Assembly: GCA_963851095.1 (NCBI GenBank)
Contig: CAWKOX010000007.1
Span: 310,001 to 374,000, forward strand
From: Oleispira sp963851095
Lineage (GTDB): Bacteria > Pseudomonadota > Gammaproteobacteria > Pseudomonadales > Oceanobacteraceae
DNA: 64,000 nt
Reading direction: 5' to 3'
The position numbers and the translations under genes were made by a program. The notes under the pieces were generated by a model. That model made no database searches and was not told the DNA's origin. It saw only the letters and a list, made by a program, of their open reading frames with translations. Every line of letters begins with the position of its first letter. Within the stretch, counting starts at the first letter, position 1. Positions 8,423 to 16,905 of this stretch are shown piece by piece.

Positions 8423-11116
8423 ATGGACGATTATAAAGAGACTCAAGATAACGACCCAATCGAAACCAAAGAATGGGTTGATGCGATTCACTCCGTTATC
8501 AGAGCCGAGGGTCTTGAGCGCGCACACTTTCTAATTGAACGCATTGCTGAGCGCGCCACACGTAATGGTTCGCCATTGCCCTATGCAATGAAAACCCCTT
8601 ATCGCAATACCATTCCACCTGAAGCCGAAGCCCCAATGCCTGGGGATTTATTTATTGAACGACGTATTCGCTCACTGATCCGTTGGAATGCACTGGCGAT
8701 GGTGAGCCGTGCAAATAAAGAGAATGCCGGTGACCTCGGCGGCCATATTTCTAGCTTTGCTTCTAGTGCCACTTTATACGATGTAGGTTTTAACCACTTT
8801 TTCCGTGCGCCCAATCCAAACAGTGAAGATTCGCCTTTAGGTGATCTTATTTATTATCAAGGGCATGTTTCTCCGGGTATTTATGCGCGCTCTTATTTAG
8901 AAGGCCGCTTTGATGAAAAAGACTTAGAATCTTTTCGCCGTGAGGCTTTAAAGCCCGGTTTATCTTCTTATCCACACCCTAAATTGATGCCTGATTATTG
9001 GCAGTTTCCAACCGTATCCATGGGGTTGGGGCCACTGCAAGCGATCTATCAGGCGCACTTTATGCGCTATATGTCGGCACGTGAATTAGTGCCACGTAAA
9101 AACCGTAAGGTTTGGGCTTTCCTTGGTGATGGTGAGTGTGATGAGCCAGAAAGCCTCGGTGCAATTTCGATGGCTGGGCGAGAAAAATTAGAGAATTTGA
9201 TTTTTGTCGTAAATTGCAACTTACAGCGCCTCGATGGCCCCGTACGTGGCAATGGCAAAATTATTCAGGAGCTAGAAAGCTCGTTCCGAGGTGCAGGCTG
9301 GAATGTCATTAAAGTGGTGTGGGGACGCTTCTGGGATCCGCTATTAGCGAAAGATCGTAAGGGGTATTTGCAGAAGCGAATGGATGAAACCGTTGATGGT
9401 GAATTCCAAAACTACAAAGCCAAAGGTGGAAAATACACCCGCGAACATTTCTTTAATAAATACCCAGAATTAAAAGAAATCATCAAAGATATGAGTGATG
9501 AAGATATCTTTAAATTAAACCGTGGTGGTCACGATCCTTATAAAGTCTTTGCGGCGTATCAGCAGGCGATGAATCATAAAGGTCAGCCAACCGTGATTCT
9601 TGCACATACCGTGAAGGGTTACGGTATGGGGCCAGAAGCAGAAGCGCAAAACCCTAGTCACTCAGTGAAGAAGCTCGACTTTAATAGTTTAAAAGCTTTT
9701 CGTGATCGTTTTGATGTGCCCATTCGCGATGAAGATTTAGAAAGTTTACCGTTTTATCGCCCACCCGAAGACAGCCCAGAGATGATATACCTGCGTAAGC
9801 AACGTGAAAAGCTGGGTGGCTATATGCCGATACGTACCGAAACCTGGCAAGCATTGAAAGCCCCAGAAGTTGCTAGTTTTAAAGGCCAATTAGATGGCAG
9901 TGGTGATCGTGAAATTTCATCAACCATGGCATTCGTTCGAATACTGTCTCAGCTAGTAAAAGATAAATCGATGGGCGAACGCGTTGTTCCCATCGTGCCT
10001 GACGAAGCGCGTACATTTGGTATGGAAGGCATGTTCCGCCAATTGGGTATTTATTCATCTGAGGGGCAGCTCTACAACCCCGTCGACTCTGGCCAGATGA
10101 TGTATTACCGCGAAGATAAAAAAGGTCGAATTTTAGAAGAAGGTATTAACGAAGCCGGAGCATTTGCGGCGTGGATGGCTGCCGCGACTTCGTATAGCAC
10201 CAATAGTTTAGCGATGGTTCCGGTCTATGTTTTCTACTCGATGTTTGGATTTCAGCGCATAGGTGATTTGGCCTGGGCGGCGGGTGATATGCAAGCTCAA
10301 GGTTTCTTGATTGGTGCAACATCAGGGCGTACTACTTTAAATGGCGAAGGATTGCAGCATCAAGATGGCCACAGTCATGTTTTGGCTTCTAGCATTCCTA
10401 ATTGCGTGAGTTATGACCCGACTTACGGTTATGAATTAGCGGTTATCATGCAAGATGGTTTGCACCGCATGTATGAGAAAAAGGAAAAGGTGTTCTATTA
10501 CATTACTACCATGAATGAAAACTATGCCCACCCTGCAATGCCTGAAGGCGCTGAAGAGGGAATTCGACGGGGAATGTATTCATTAAAAACGGTGGGTAAA
10601 GCAACTATCGATAATCAAAATTGTGTGCAGCTATTAGGATGCGGCGCCATTTTATTACAAGTTGAAAAAGCTGCAGAATGGTTGGCAGATAAAGGGATTT
10701 GCTCTGAGGTTTGGAGTGTAACGTCTTTTAACGAACTGCGTCGCGATGGCTTAGGCTGTGAACGCCAGGATTATTTATCGGCAGGTGAATCAAAAGAAGA
10801 ACCTTATGTAACCCGTTTACTGAATAAAACCGACGGCCCGATTATTGCGGCGACAGATTACATCAAAACTTATGCCGATCAAATTCGTCCTTATATTCCA
10901 GCCGATCGCAGTTATAAGGTACTAGGAACAGATGGTTTTGGTCGTAGTGATACTCGTGAAAACTTACGCTACTTCTTTGAAGTCGATTGGCAGCATGTTG
11001 CCTGGGCCGCGTTATACGAGCTTAAAAAGCAAGGCAAAATCAGCACTGAGCAATTAAATCAATCACGTGAAGAGCTGGATATTAATCCTGCAAAACTCGA
11101 CCCATTATACAGCTAA
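8423..11116 (+). CDS. aceE: Pyruvate dehydrogenase E1 component (homodimeric type)
   Basis: Thiamine-diphosphate-dependent E1 of the pyruvate dehydrogenase complex; decarboxylates pyruvate and acetylates E2 lipoyl groups. The ThDP motif runs from GDGECDEPES to VVNCN near residues 234-265. Family landmarks include GGHISSFASSATLYDVGFNH and GATSGRTTLNGEGLQHQDGH. At 897 aa it matches the gammaproteobacterial homodimeric enzyme (about 887 aa). ATAAGGATT precedes the ATG. aceF begins within a dozen bases of the stop, so the two are cotranscribed. The spacer upstream shows no confident PdhR palindrome. Confidence 0.97.
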   Translation: MDDYKETQDNDPIETKEWVDAIHSVIRAEGLERAHFLIERIAERATRNGSPLPYAMKTPYRNTIPPEAEAPMPGDLFIERRIRSLIRWNALAMVSRANKENAGDLGGHISSFASSATLYDVGFNHFFRAPNPNSEDSPLGDLIYYQGHVSPGIYARSYLEGRFDEKDLESFRREALKPGLSSYPHPKLMPDYWQFPTVSMGLGPLQAIYQAHFMRYMSARELVPRKNRKVWAFLGDGECDEPESLGAISMAGREKLENLIFVVNCNLQRLDGPVRGNGKIIQELESSFRGAGWNVIKVVWGRFWDPLLAKDRKGYLQKRMDETVDGEFQNYKAKGGKYTREHFFNKYPELKEIIKDMSDEDIFKLNRGGHDPYKVFAAYQQAMNHKGQPTVILAHTVKGYGMGPEAEAQNPSHSVKKLDFNSLKAFRDRFDVPIRDEDLESLPFYRPPEDSPEMIYLRKQREKLGGYMPIRTETWQALKAPEVASFKGQLDGSGDREISSTMAFVRILSQLVKDKSMGERVVPIVPDEARTFGMEGMFRQLGIYSSEGQLYNPVDSGQMMYYREDKKGRILEEGINEAGAFAAWMAAATSYSTNSLAMVPVYVFYSMFGFQRIGDLAWAAGDMQAQGFLIGATSGRTTLNGEGLQHQDGHSHVLASSIPNCVSYDPTYGYELAVIMQDGLHRMYEKKEKVFYYITTMNENYAHPAMPEGAEEGIRRGMYSLKTVGKATIDNQNCVQLLGCGAILLQVEKAAEWLADKGICSEVWSVTSFNELRRDGLGCERQDYLSAGESKEEPYVTRLLNKTDGPIIAATDYIKTYADQIRPYIPADRSYKVLGTDGFGRSDTRENLRYFFEVDWQHVAWAALYELKKQGKISTEQLNQSREELDINPAKLDPLYS

Positions 11117-11127
11117 GGATGGAGACT

Positions 11128-12840
11128 ATGACGATTGAATCATTAAGAGTCCCTGACTTAGGCGGGGCAGAACAAGTAGAAGTTATTGAAATATTAGTCG
11201 CTGCCGGAGATCAGGTTGCAGCGGAAGAAAGTATTATTGTGCTGGAAACAGATAAAGCGACGATGGAAATTCCGTCGCCGTTTGATGGCACAATATCCTC
11301 AATTTCTATCCAGGTCGGCGACAAGCTCAATGAAGGCGATCAGTATGGTGAAGTTGAGGTCTCAGTAGGCCAAGACACTGATAACGGGCCGAGACAAAAA
11401 ACTGAAGTGACTGCTACCGATACTGCCACTACTGATGCAGATAATACATCTTCTGATAATCAAAGGGGTGATCAGCAAGCTAACTTAGAAGCGGATAGCA
11501 CCGTTGCCGGAAAGGCTCGAATAGAAATAATTCCTGTGCCAGATTTAGGGGGGGCGGATCAGGTTGAAGTCATAGAGCTTTTAGTCAATGTTGGCGAAGA
11601 GGTTGATGCTGAGCAATCGGTCTTAACACTAGAAACCGATAAAGCCTCTATGGAAATACCGGCAGGAAAGACGGGACGAATTGAAAAAATATTGTTAACA
11701 CTCGGGGATACAGTCTCGGTCGGAGATGCAATGATTGAGCTGATGGTCACCGAATCATCGTCTTCAAGCACTAATTCTGCAGCAGAAAAATCATCAGACG
11801 AACCTGTTAAAGCTAATAGCCTAGCGGCCGATATAATTAGTACTACCAGCTCTACAACTCATAGCACTATGAATCATAGCTCTACAATTAATGAGCCTGC
11901 AGAACGAAGTGAAGTAACAACATCGCAAGGCAATGAACTTAAGCCTTCAGGAAATGTTCATGCTGGCCCAGCCGTAAGGAAGCTGGCAAGACAATTTGGT
12001 GTAGATCTGGCTTTGGTTAAAGGAACAGGTGTTCGAGGTCGAGTCACCAAAGATGATGTTCGGCAACATGTTAAATCGGCCCTGCAAAATCCAGCGATCG
12101 TTGGCAGCGGGATTCCTAAGGTAGCAGCAATAGATTTTAGTAAGTTCGGTGAAATTGAAAGTTTACCATTGAATAAAATCAAATTGGCAACCGCAAAGAA
12201 TATGACTGCAGCATGGTTAAATGTTCCGCAAGTTACACAATTTGATCAAGCAGATATTACAGAGCTGGAGTCGTTTAGAAAACAGATTAATAGTATTCCT
12301 AGTATCGAACAAAAATTATCGGCTGTTCCCTTTGTGATGAAGGTCTTAGCGGTAGCAATGAAAGAATTTCCACAATTTAATGCATCGCTCTCTTCGGATG
12401 GTCAGTCATTAATTTATAAAAAGTATTTAAATATTGGCGTTGCAGTCGATACTCCTAATGGGTTGTTGGTTCCTGTGATACGTGATGTGGATAAGAAGAG
12501 CGTCACTGAAATAGCAAAAGACTTAACGGATAAAGCGCAGAAGGCTCGAGATGGAAAGTTAGGGCTAGCTGATATGCAAGGCGGTTGCTTAAGTGTATCG
12601 AGCCTAGGCGGCATTGGAGGCACTGCATTTACTCCAATTGTGAATGCTCCAGAGGTGGCAATTTTGGGTTTATCACGAGCAGAGATGAAACCCGTGTGGA
12701 ATGGCAGCGATTTTGTGCCTAAGCTTATATTACCATTATCACTTTCTTATGATCACCGAGTGATAGATGGCGCAGAAGCAGCACGTTTTAGTCAGCGTTT
12801 AGTTCAGTTGTTAGCAGATATTAGGCAGCTAATATTGTAG
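11128..12840 (+). CDS. aceF: Dihydrolipoamide acetyltransferase (pyruvate dehydrogenase E2)
   Basis: Core of the PDH complex, transferring acetyl from lipoamide to CoA. Two lipoyl domains carry the lysines in ETDKATMEIPS and ETDKASMEIPA. A peripheral subunit-binding domain (GPAVRKLARQFGVDLALVKG) follows, then a C-terminal catalytic domain ending in SYDHRVIDGAEAARF with the active-site histidine. The linker before the binding domain is Ser/Thr/Asn/His-rich rather than Ala/Pro-rich and contains a three-unit 15-bp DNA repeat. A start at 11119 is possible, but AAGGA at 11115-11119 is best spaced for the ATG at 11128 (MTIESLRVPDLGG). No lpd follows. Confidence 0.95.
   Translation: MTIESLRVPDLGGAEQVEVIEILVAAGDQVAAEESIIVLETDKATMEIPSPFDGTISSISIQVGDKLNEGDQYGEVEVSVGQDTDNGPRQKTEVTATDTATTDADNTSSDNQRGDQQANLEADSTVAGKARIEIIPVPDLGGADQVEVIELLVNVGEEVDAEQSVLTLETDKASMEIPAGKTGRIEKILLTLGDTVSVGDAMIELMVTESSSSSTNSAAEKSSDEPVKANSLAADIISTTSSTTHSTMNHSSTINEPAERSEVTTSQGNELKPSGNVHAGPAVRKLARQFGVDLALVKGTGVRGRVTKDDVRQHVKSALQNPAIVGSGIPKVAAIDFSKFGEIESLPLNKIKLATAKNMTAAWLNVPQVTQFDQADITELESFRKQINSIPSIEQKLSAVPFVMKVLAVAMKEFPQFNASLSSDGQSLIYKKYLNIGVAVDTPNGLLVPVIRDVDKKSVTEIAKDLTDKAQKARDGKLGLADMQGGCLSVSSLGGIGGTAFTPIVNAPEVAILGLSRAEMKPVWNGSDFVPKLILPLSLSYDHRVIDGAEAARFSQRLVQLLADIRQLIL
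11848..11892. repeat. Three 15-bp in-frame repeats in the aceF linker
   Basis: AGCTCTACAACTCAT, AGCACTATGAATCAT and AGCTCTACAATTAAT follow one another directly. They encode part of the Ser/Thr/Asn/His linker between the second lipoyl domain and the E3-binding domain of AceF. The period is five codons, so the frame is preserved. Confidence 0.75.
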
Positions 12841-12932
12841 ATATTTGGAAAAAGGATATCTAAAATTTACTCTTTTGGGAGTGATGAAATAGGTATATTG
12901 AATCATGAGCATAATTAAGAAGTGAGGGCGTT

Positions 12933-14951
12933 ATGCTAAAGAAAATTTTGTGGCCGGCCATTCGTTTAATGGGGCATTTAAGCTATGCCGCTAAGTTTGG
13001 ATTAATTAGTTTTCTATTTATGGTGCCATTAGTATTTTTGAGTGGACAAGTATTTTATGCGTCCTATCAAAGCTTGAAAAAAACAGAGAGCGAGCTGGTT
13101 GCGGTCTACAATATTCAAAGCATTATGAATGTTGTCTACGCGATTGAAGATTATCGTAACTATGCATCTCCTTTAGTTTTTCAAATAGACTCAACGCTAA
13201 ATAGCCGAGTGCTTAATTATCGTCTAGAGATTGATAGCCAGTTTAAAAAAGCAATGAATTCGATAGAGAATGAAGAATTGAGTGAGCAGCTCTTAGCTTT
13301 TAATAATAACAATATGGGTAAACTAAGCATTGACGGGAATGCAAGAATGCCTACCTTGCCTGATCAGTTTAAGTACTACCAAGAAGTTATTGATCAGCTG
13401 TACCTTGTCATTAAAAAATATGCTCAGAGAACGGGTTTAGCATTAGATTCTGATCCGGAAATACAACAATTATTGATCGTTTCACTCACTAATTCTCCTG
13501 TCATACGCGATGCCGCTGGTATTGGTTATGCTGCGGGTATTTTTGCGATGATTGAGCAATATTTACAGTCGCTGACTTACGATCTATTAAATGATGTGTA
13601 CGACCAGATGGCAGCAGCAGTCCCAGATATTCAATTGATCAGTAGCAGTATTGGCGCCTTAGGTTTGGATGATATTGCCGATCAAGCTAAAAAATCTGGC
13701 AATGGCATGCTTGATATTCAGATGATATTAGATGAGGAAATTATTGCTGCAACCAGTGTTACGATGAATTGGTTAGATTTTGAGGCCCTAGCTCTGTCAA
13801 AAGTTCAGTCACTGCGTGATCTTGATGCTATGGTTCTTCCACTAATCGCTAAAAAATTACAAGCGCGATTAGATGATCAAAACTCTCATATGCTCGTCAC
13901 GGCTTCGGTATTACTGACGGTAATGGCCATTATTGTTTATTTGTATTCTGCATTTTTCTTATCCGTACAATATTCCATTGCCCGCTTCTTTAGGGCCGCT
14001 CAAAAAATTGCTAAGGGTGATCTAACCCAAGTTATTAACTTTGATGGTAAAGATGAAATGGGACAGTTACGAGATGCCTTTAATGAAATGACATCTGAGG
14101 TTCGAGGTATTCTATCTACGGTAAAAGATACTAGCGAAAACGTAGGGCAAAAAGTCGCCGATGTAGAAACCATTGCGAATAACAGCCGTAAATCAGTGAA
14201 TACACAAATGGTCGAGACAGAAGAAGTCGCCAATACCATTAAGGATATGTCTGACCGTGCGAGTACAGTGGTATTAATGGCGGGTGAGGCTGAACAAGCC
14301 GCGCTCTCTGGTGCAGATCGTTCTCAGCAAGCCGGTATTGTTGTCGATAATGTTATTTCCGATGTTCAGCAGTTATCAGAAGAAATGCGTAATTCAATGG
14401 AAGCCGTAAATCGTTTAGCTGATAACTCAACTAACATTAGCTCTATTTTAGGAACGATCAAAGGCATTGCAGAGCAAACCAACCTATTAGCACTAAATGC
14501 GGCGATCGAAGCAGCCCGTGCGGGTGAGCAAGGGCGTGGTTTTGCGGTAGTAGCCGATGAGGTTAGAACGCTTGCAAGTCGTACTCAAGGGTCTGCTGCA
14601 GAAATAGAAGGGTTGATTAAAGAGGTTCAACAGAATATTGAGCGTGCTGTAGAGACCATGGAAATTAATCGAACCATGGTGAATAAAACTGTTGATAGTT
14701 CTGGGCAAGTTGGCGAAGCACTTGAAAGTATTCAAGGTAGTATGCACGAAATTCAAACTAAGACATTAGAAATTGTATCTACCGCCAGTAGCCAGCAAGA
14801 AGCCGCGAAAGCCCTAAATAATAATCTATCGATTATACGAGGGCATGGCGAAGAAACAGTGCATAACGTAGAGGGAACTGTGGATGCCGTTAGACAAACA
14901 CAATCTTTAACCGAGGCGCTAAAACAACGAGTTGAGCGCTTTAAGGTTTAA
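12933..14951 (+). CDS. Methyl-accepting chemotaxis protein
   Basis: Transmembrane chemoreceptor. A first membrane helix lies near residues 20-42 and a periplasmic region of about 270 residues follows. The second helix is near 318-343, followed by a HAMP domain (RFFRAAQKIAKGDLTQVI) and the cytoplasmic signalling domain. Its hairpin tip is around residues 510-540 (EQTNLLALNAAIEAARAGEQ, GRGFAVVADEVRTLA). The sensory region was not matched to a known ligand domain, so the stimulus is unknown. There is no C-terminal NWETF-type tether. It stands alone, with its own terminator downstream. Confidence 0.93.
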   Translation: MLKKILWPAIRLMGHLSYAAKFGLISFLFMVPLVFLSGQVFYASYQSLKKTESELVAVYNIQSIMNVVYAIEDYRNYASPLVFQIDSTLNSRVLNYRLEIDSQFKKAMNSIENEELSEQLLAFNNNNMGKLSIDGNARMPTLPDQFKYYQEVIDQLYLVIKKYAQRTGLALDSDPEIQQLLIVSLTNSPVIRDAAGIGYAAGIFAMIEQYLQSLTYDLLNDVYDQMAAAVPDIQLISSSIGALGLDDIADQAKKSGNGMLDIQMILDEEIIAATSVTMNWLDFEALALSKVQSLRDLDAMVLPLIAKKLQARLDDQNSHMLVTASVLLTVMAIIVYLYSAFFLSVQYSIARFFRAAQKIAKGDLTQVINFDGKDEMGQLRDAFNEMTSEVRGILSTVKDTSENVGQKVADVETIANNSRKSVNTQMVETEEVANTIKDMSDRASTVVLMAGEAEQAALSGADRSQQAGIVVDNVISDVQQLSEEMRNSMEAVNRLADNSTNISSILGTIKGIAEQTNLLALNAAIEAARAGEQGRGFAVVADEVRTLASRTQGSAAEIEGLIKEVQQNIERAVETMEINRTMVNKTVDSSGQVGEALESIQGSMHEIQTKTLEIVSTASSQQEAAKALNNNLSIIRGHGEETVHNVEGTVDAVRQTQSLTEALKQRVERFKV

Positions 14952-15000
14952 AGACCGATAAGTAAAGACTGTTAGAAAATATCGAGAAGTATAAAAAATA

Positions 15001-15033
15001 AAGGCGTTATCTTAATGGATAACGCCTTTTTTT
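15001..15033 (+). terminator. Intrinsic terminator between the chemoreceptor and pduO
   Basis: A perfect 11-bp stem (AAGGCGTTATC / GATAACGCCTT) with a six-base loop is followed by a T-run. On the other strand the stem is followed by a T-rich stretch too, so it probably serves both convergent genes. Confidence 0.9.
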
Positions 15034-15048
15034 GTCTATTAAAAAGAA

Positions 15049-15633
15049 TTAAACATCCTTTTTAGATTGTGTATGACGGCTCTTCCAAAGCACTTCTTGG
15101 CCACCGTTAACTCTAGCGATATCTCGGGATAAAACAAAGAAAAAATCCGATAAACGGTTTAAGTATTGAACCGCTAACGGGTTAATCGCATTACCTGCGT
15201 TTTCTTCTTCGTTAGTCAATTCAACAATCGCACGTTCAGCACGTCGGCAAACAGCTCTAACCATATGGCAATACGATGCGGCCTTACTTCCACCTGGTAG
15301 AATAAAATCCTTAAGTGGCGGTAATGCCTCATTGATATCGACCAAAGCATTCTCAACCCCTTCAAGCATGCTAGGGGCTAGCGCCTTATAACCTGGAACA
15401 CAAAGCTCACCCCCTAGATCAAAAAGATCATGCTGGATTTGGCTAAGGATTTCTTGATGCGGGTCGTTAGCCTCCAACTCAGCGGCTAAAACACCTACCC
15501 AAGAATTCACTTCATCGACTTCGCCTATAACGTGAATTCGAGTCGACGTTTTACTAATCCGACTACCGTCACCTAAGCCAGTTTCACCTTTGTCACCCGT
15601 TTTGGTGGATATTTTTGATAGTCGGTTGCCCAT
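15049..15633 (-). CDS. PduO-type ATP:cob(I)alamin adenosyltransferase
   Basis: Converts cob(I)alamin or cob(I)inamide to the adenosyl form. The N-terminal TKTGDKGETGLGDGSRISK motif and RIHVIGEVDEVNSWVG are diagnostic for the PduO/MMAB family. The C-terminal helices VCRRAERAIVEL and YLNRLSDFFFVLSRDIAR hold family-conserved Arg/Glu and Asn residues. AAGGAAAAG precedes the ATG. It lies 22 bases after the propeller lipoprotein and two genes after the riboswitch-led btuB, so it probably belongs to that operon. It supplies the adenosylated substrate that CobU and CobS need. Confidence 0.93.
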   Translation of the reverse strand: MGNRLSKISTKTGDKGETGLGDGSRISKTSTRIHVIGEVDEVNSWVGVLAAELEANDPHQEILSQIQHDLFDLGGELCVPGYKALAPSMLEGVENALVDINEALPPLKDFILPGGSKAASYCHMVRAVCRRAERAIVELTNEEENAGNAINPLAVQYLNRLSDFFFVLSRDIARVNGGQEVLWKSRHTQSKKDV

Positions 15634-15655
15634 GAGCTTTTCCTTGTGTGTGCTT

Positions 15656-16855
15656 TTATTGCACCGTTAAAAATTCAATACGCTTCGCTGGCATATCTAA
15701 GTGAATGAAGTCCCCGCTTATTGTATTCGTATCCGTATCCATAACCAAGATGCCTGGAGCATCAGCATTAGCAATAGCTACCCATAAACGGTCGTTGGCA
15801 TCAACATTTAGGTCACTGATTTCTTTATCATTGATCGCATCAGGCTGAGATAGCACGGTTAGATCTTGAGTTGTAGGATTTATCATCACAATTTTTGTTT
15901 CCAAGGTCTGATAGCCCTGTTCAATATTCAGTGTTGCATAAGCCTTGTTGTCGCTTACAACCGCAACATCAGTAACGTGGTAATAACTGTCATTTGAACT
16001 ATCATCGTCATCACTAAAAGTAATTAGGGAGGGGAAACTATTTTCATCAATTAATGATGTTACTGCATAAGTTGAAGCATCAATGACATCTAGACCACCG
16101 GTATCAGAATTATAGCCACCGCGACCAGCAGCATACAGTTGGCCATTATACTCAACTAAAGTGAATGTATTTGTAGCGTTCAAAGGGATACCCTTTAGGC
16201 CATCCGCTTGAGGGTTAGTATCAATCTCTTCATTTGTCGTAAGATCAATCACTGCAATATAAGCTTGCTGAGCTCCCCAGCTAGAGTCTAGACGTTGCAT
16301 AGCAACAAATAATTTATTATTACTAATTACAGCATCAGACATGCGTGAGAATGAAGAGTCAGGGTAAATATAATCAGATAGATCGATTCTAGATTTTACA
16401 AAGTTTGCAGTCGACGTAGCAGTAGGATCTACCTGAAGTACTGAATTATTTCCATAGCGTATTAAATAGGCATTGTTTTCACTTTGCTGAATTAATCGGT
16501 ATGTATTAGCTGAACCTTCATCACCCTGATTAGTATCGTAAGTCCATTCGCTTTTGCCAATACTTTTAGTTGAATTATAACGACTGATTGTATCAATCTT
16601 ATTTTTACCTATGTGATAAAGATAATTTTTGTAAGTAGATAATGTGAAGTTTGATTCTGCTTGATTTAACAGACCTTGAATAGGGCTGCGATCGCCAATC
16701 AAATTTCCGATAGCAACTTGGCTGCTGGAATAATCAGAAGCAACAGTTTGTACTGCATAAGAATCTTGTGAAATATGAAGTTCTTTTTTCTTATCGCTAG
16801 AACCACAGCCTATTAATAGGCTGCTTGCAATTAATAAAAGTGATATTTTTTTCAT
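15656..16855 (-). CDS. Outer-membrane lipoprotein, probable beta-propeller, linked to BtuB
   Basis: A lipoprotein signal ends in LLIGC (Cys17), followed by Gly at +2, which favours the outer membrane. The mature 380 residues show repeated short blocks of the type YIAVIDLTTNEEI, GLDVIDASTYAV and GILVMDTDTNTI. These are spaced roughly like blades of a YncE-like beta-propeller; this is inferred from pattern, not from a search. An acidic loop DDDDSSND might bind metal. It sits 29 bases downstream of btuB and 22 before pduO. By analogy with BtuG of Bacteroides, a surface propeller that hands B12 to BtuB, a corrinoid-capture role is plausible. No enzyme motif was seen. Confidence 0.7.
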   Translation of the reverse strand: MKKISLLLIASSLLIGCGSSDKKKELHISQDSYAVQTVASDYSSSQVAIGNLIGDRSPIQGLLNQAESNFTLSTYKNYLYHIGKNKIDTISRYNSTKSIGKSEWTYDTNQGDEGSANTYRLIQQSENNAYLIRYGNNSVLQVDPTATSTANFVKSRIDLSDYIYPDSSFSRMSDAVISNNKLFVAMQRLDSSWGAQQAYIAVIDLTTNEEIDTNPQADGLKGIPLNATNTFTLVEYNGQLYAAGRGGYNSDTGGLDVIDASTYAVTSLIDENSFPSLITFSDDDDSSNDSYYHVTDVAVVSDNKAYATLNIEQGYQTLETKIVMINPTTQDLTVLSQPDAINDKEISDLNVDANDRLWVAIANADAPGILVMDTDTNTISGDFIHLDMPAKRIEFLTVQ

Positions 16856-16864
16856 AATGATCTC

Positions 16865-16905
16865 TAGTTAGTTAAAACAAGTAGTTAGAAAGAGTAGTTA
16901 GTAAA
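16865..16905. repeat. Short degenerate TAGTTAG repeats at the btuB 3' end
   Basis: TAGTTAGTTAAAACAAG, TAGTTAGAAAGAG and TAGTTAGTAAAGAG follow one another. They span the btuB stop codon and the short gap to the lipoprotein gene. The units are imperfect and differ in length. Confidence 0.55.

Noticed and set aside
8343..8534. 63-codon frame overlapping the aceE start
   Set aside because: It overlaps the certain aceE start in another frame and has no initiation signal.
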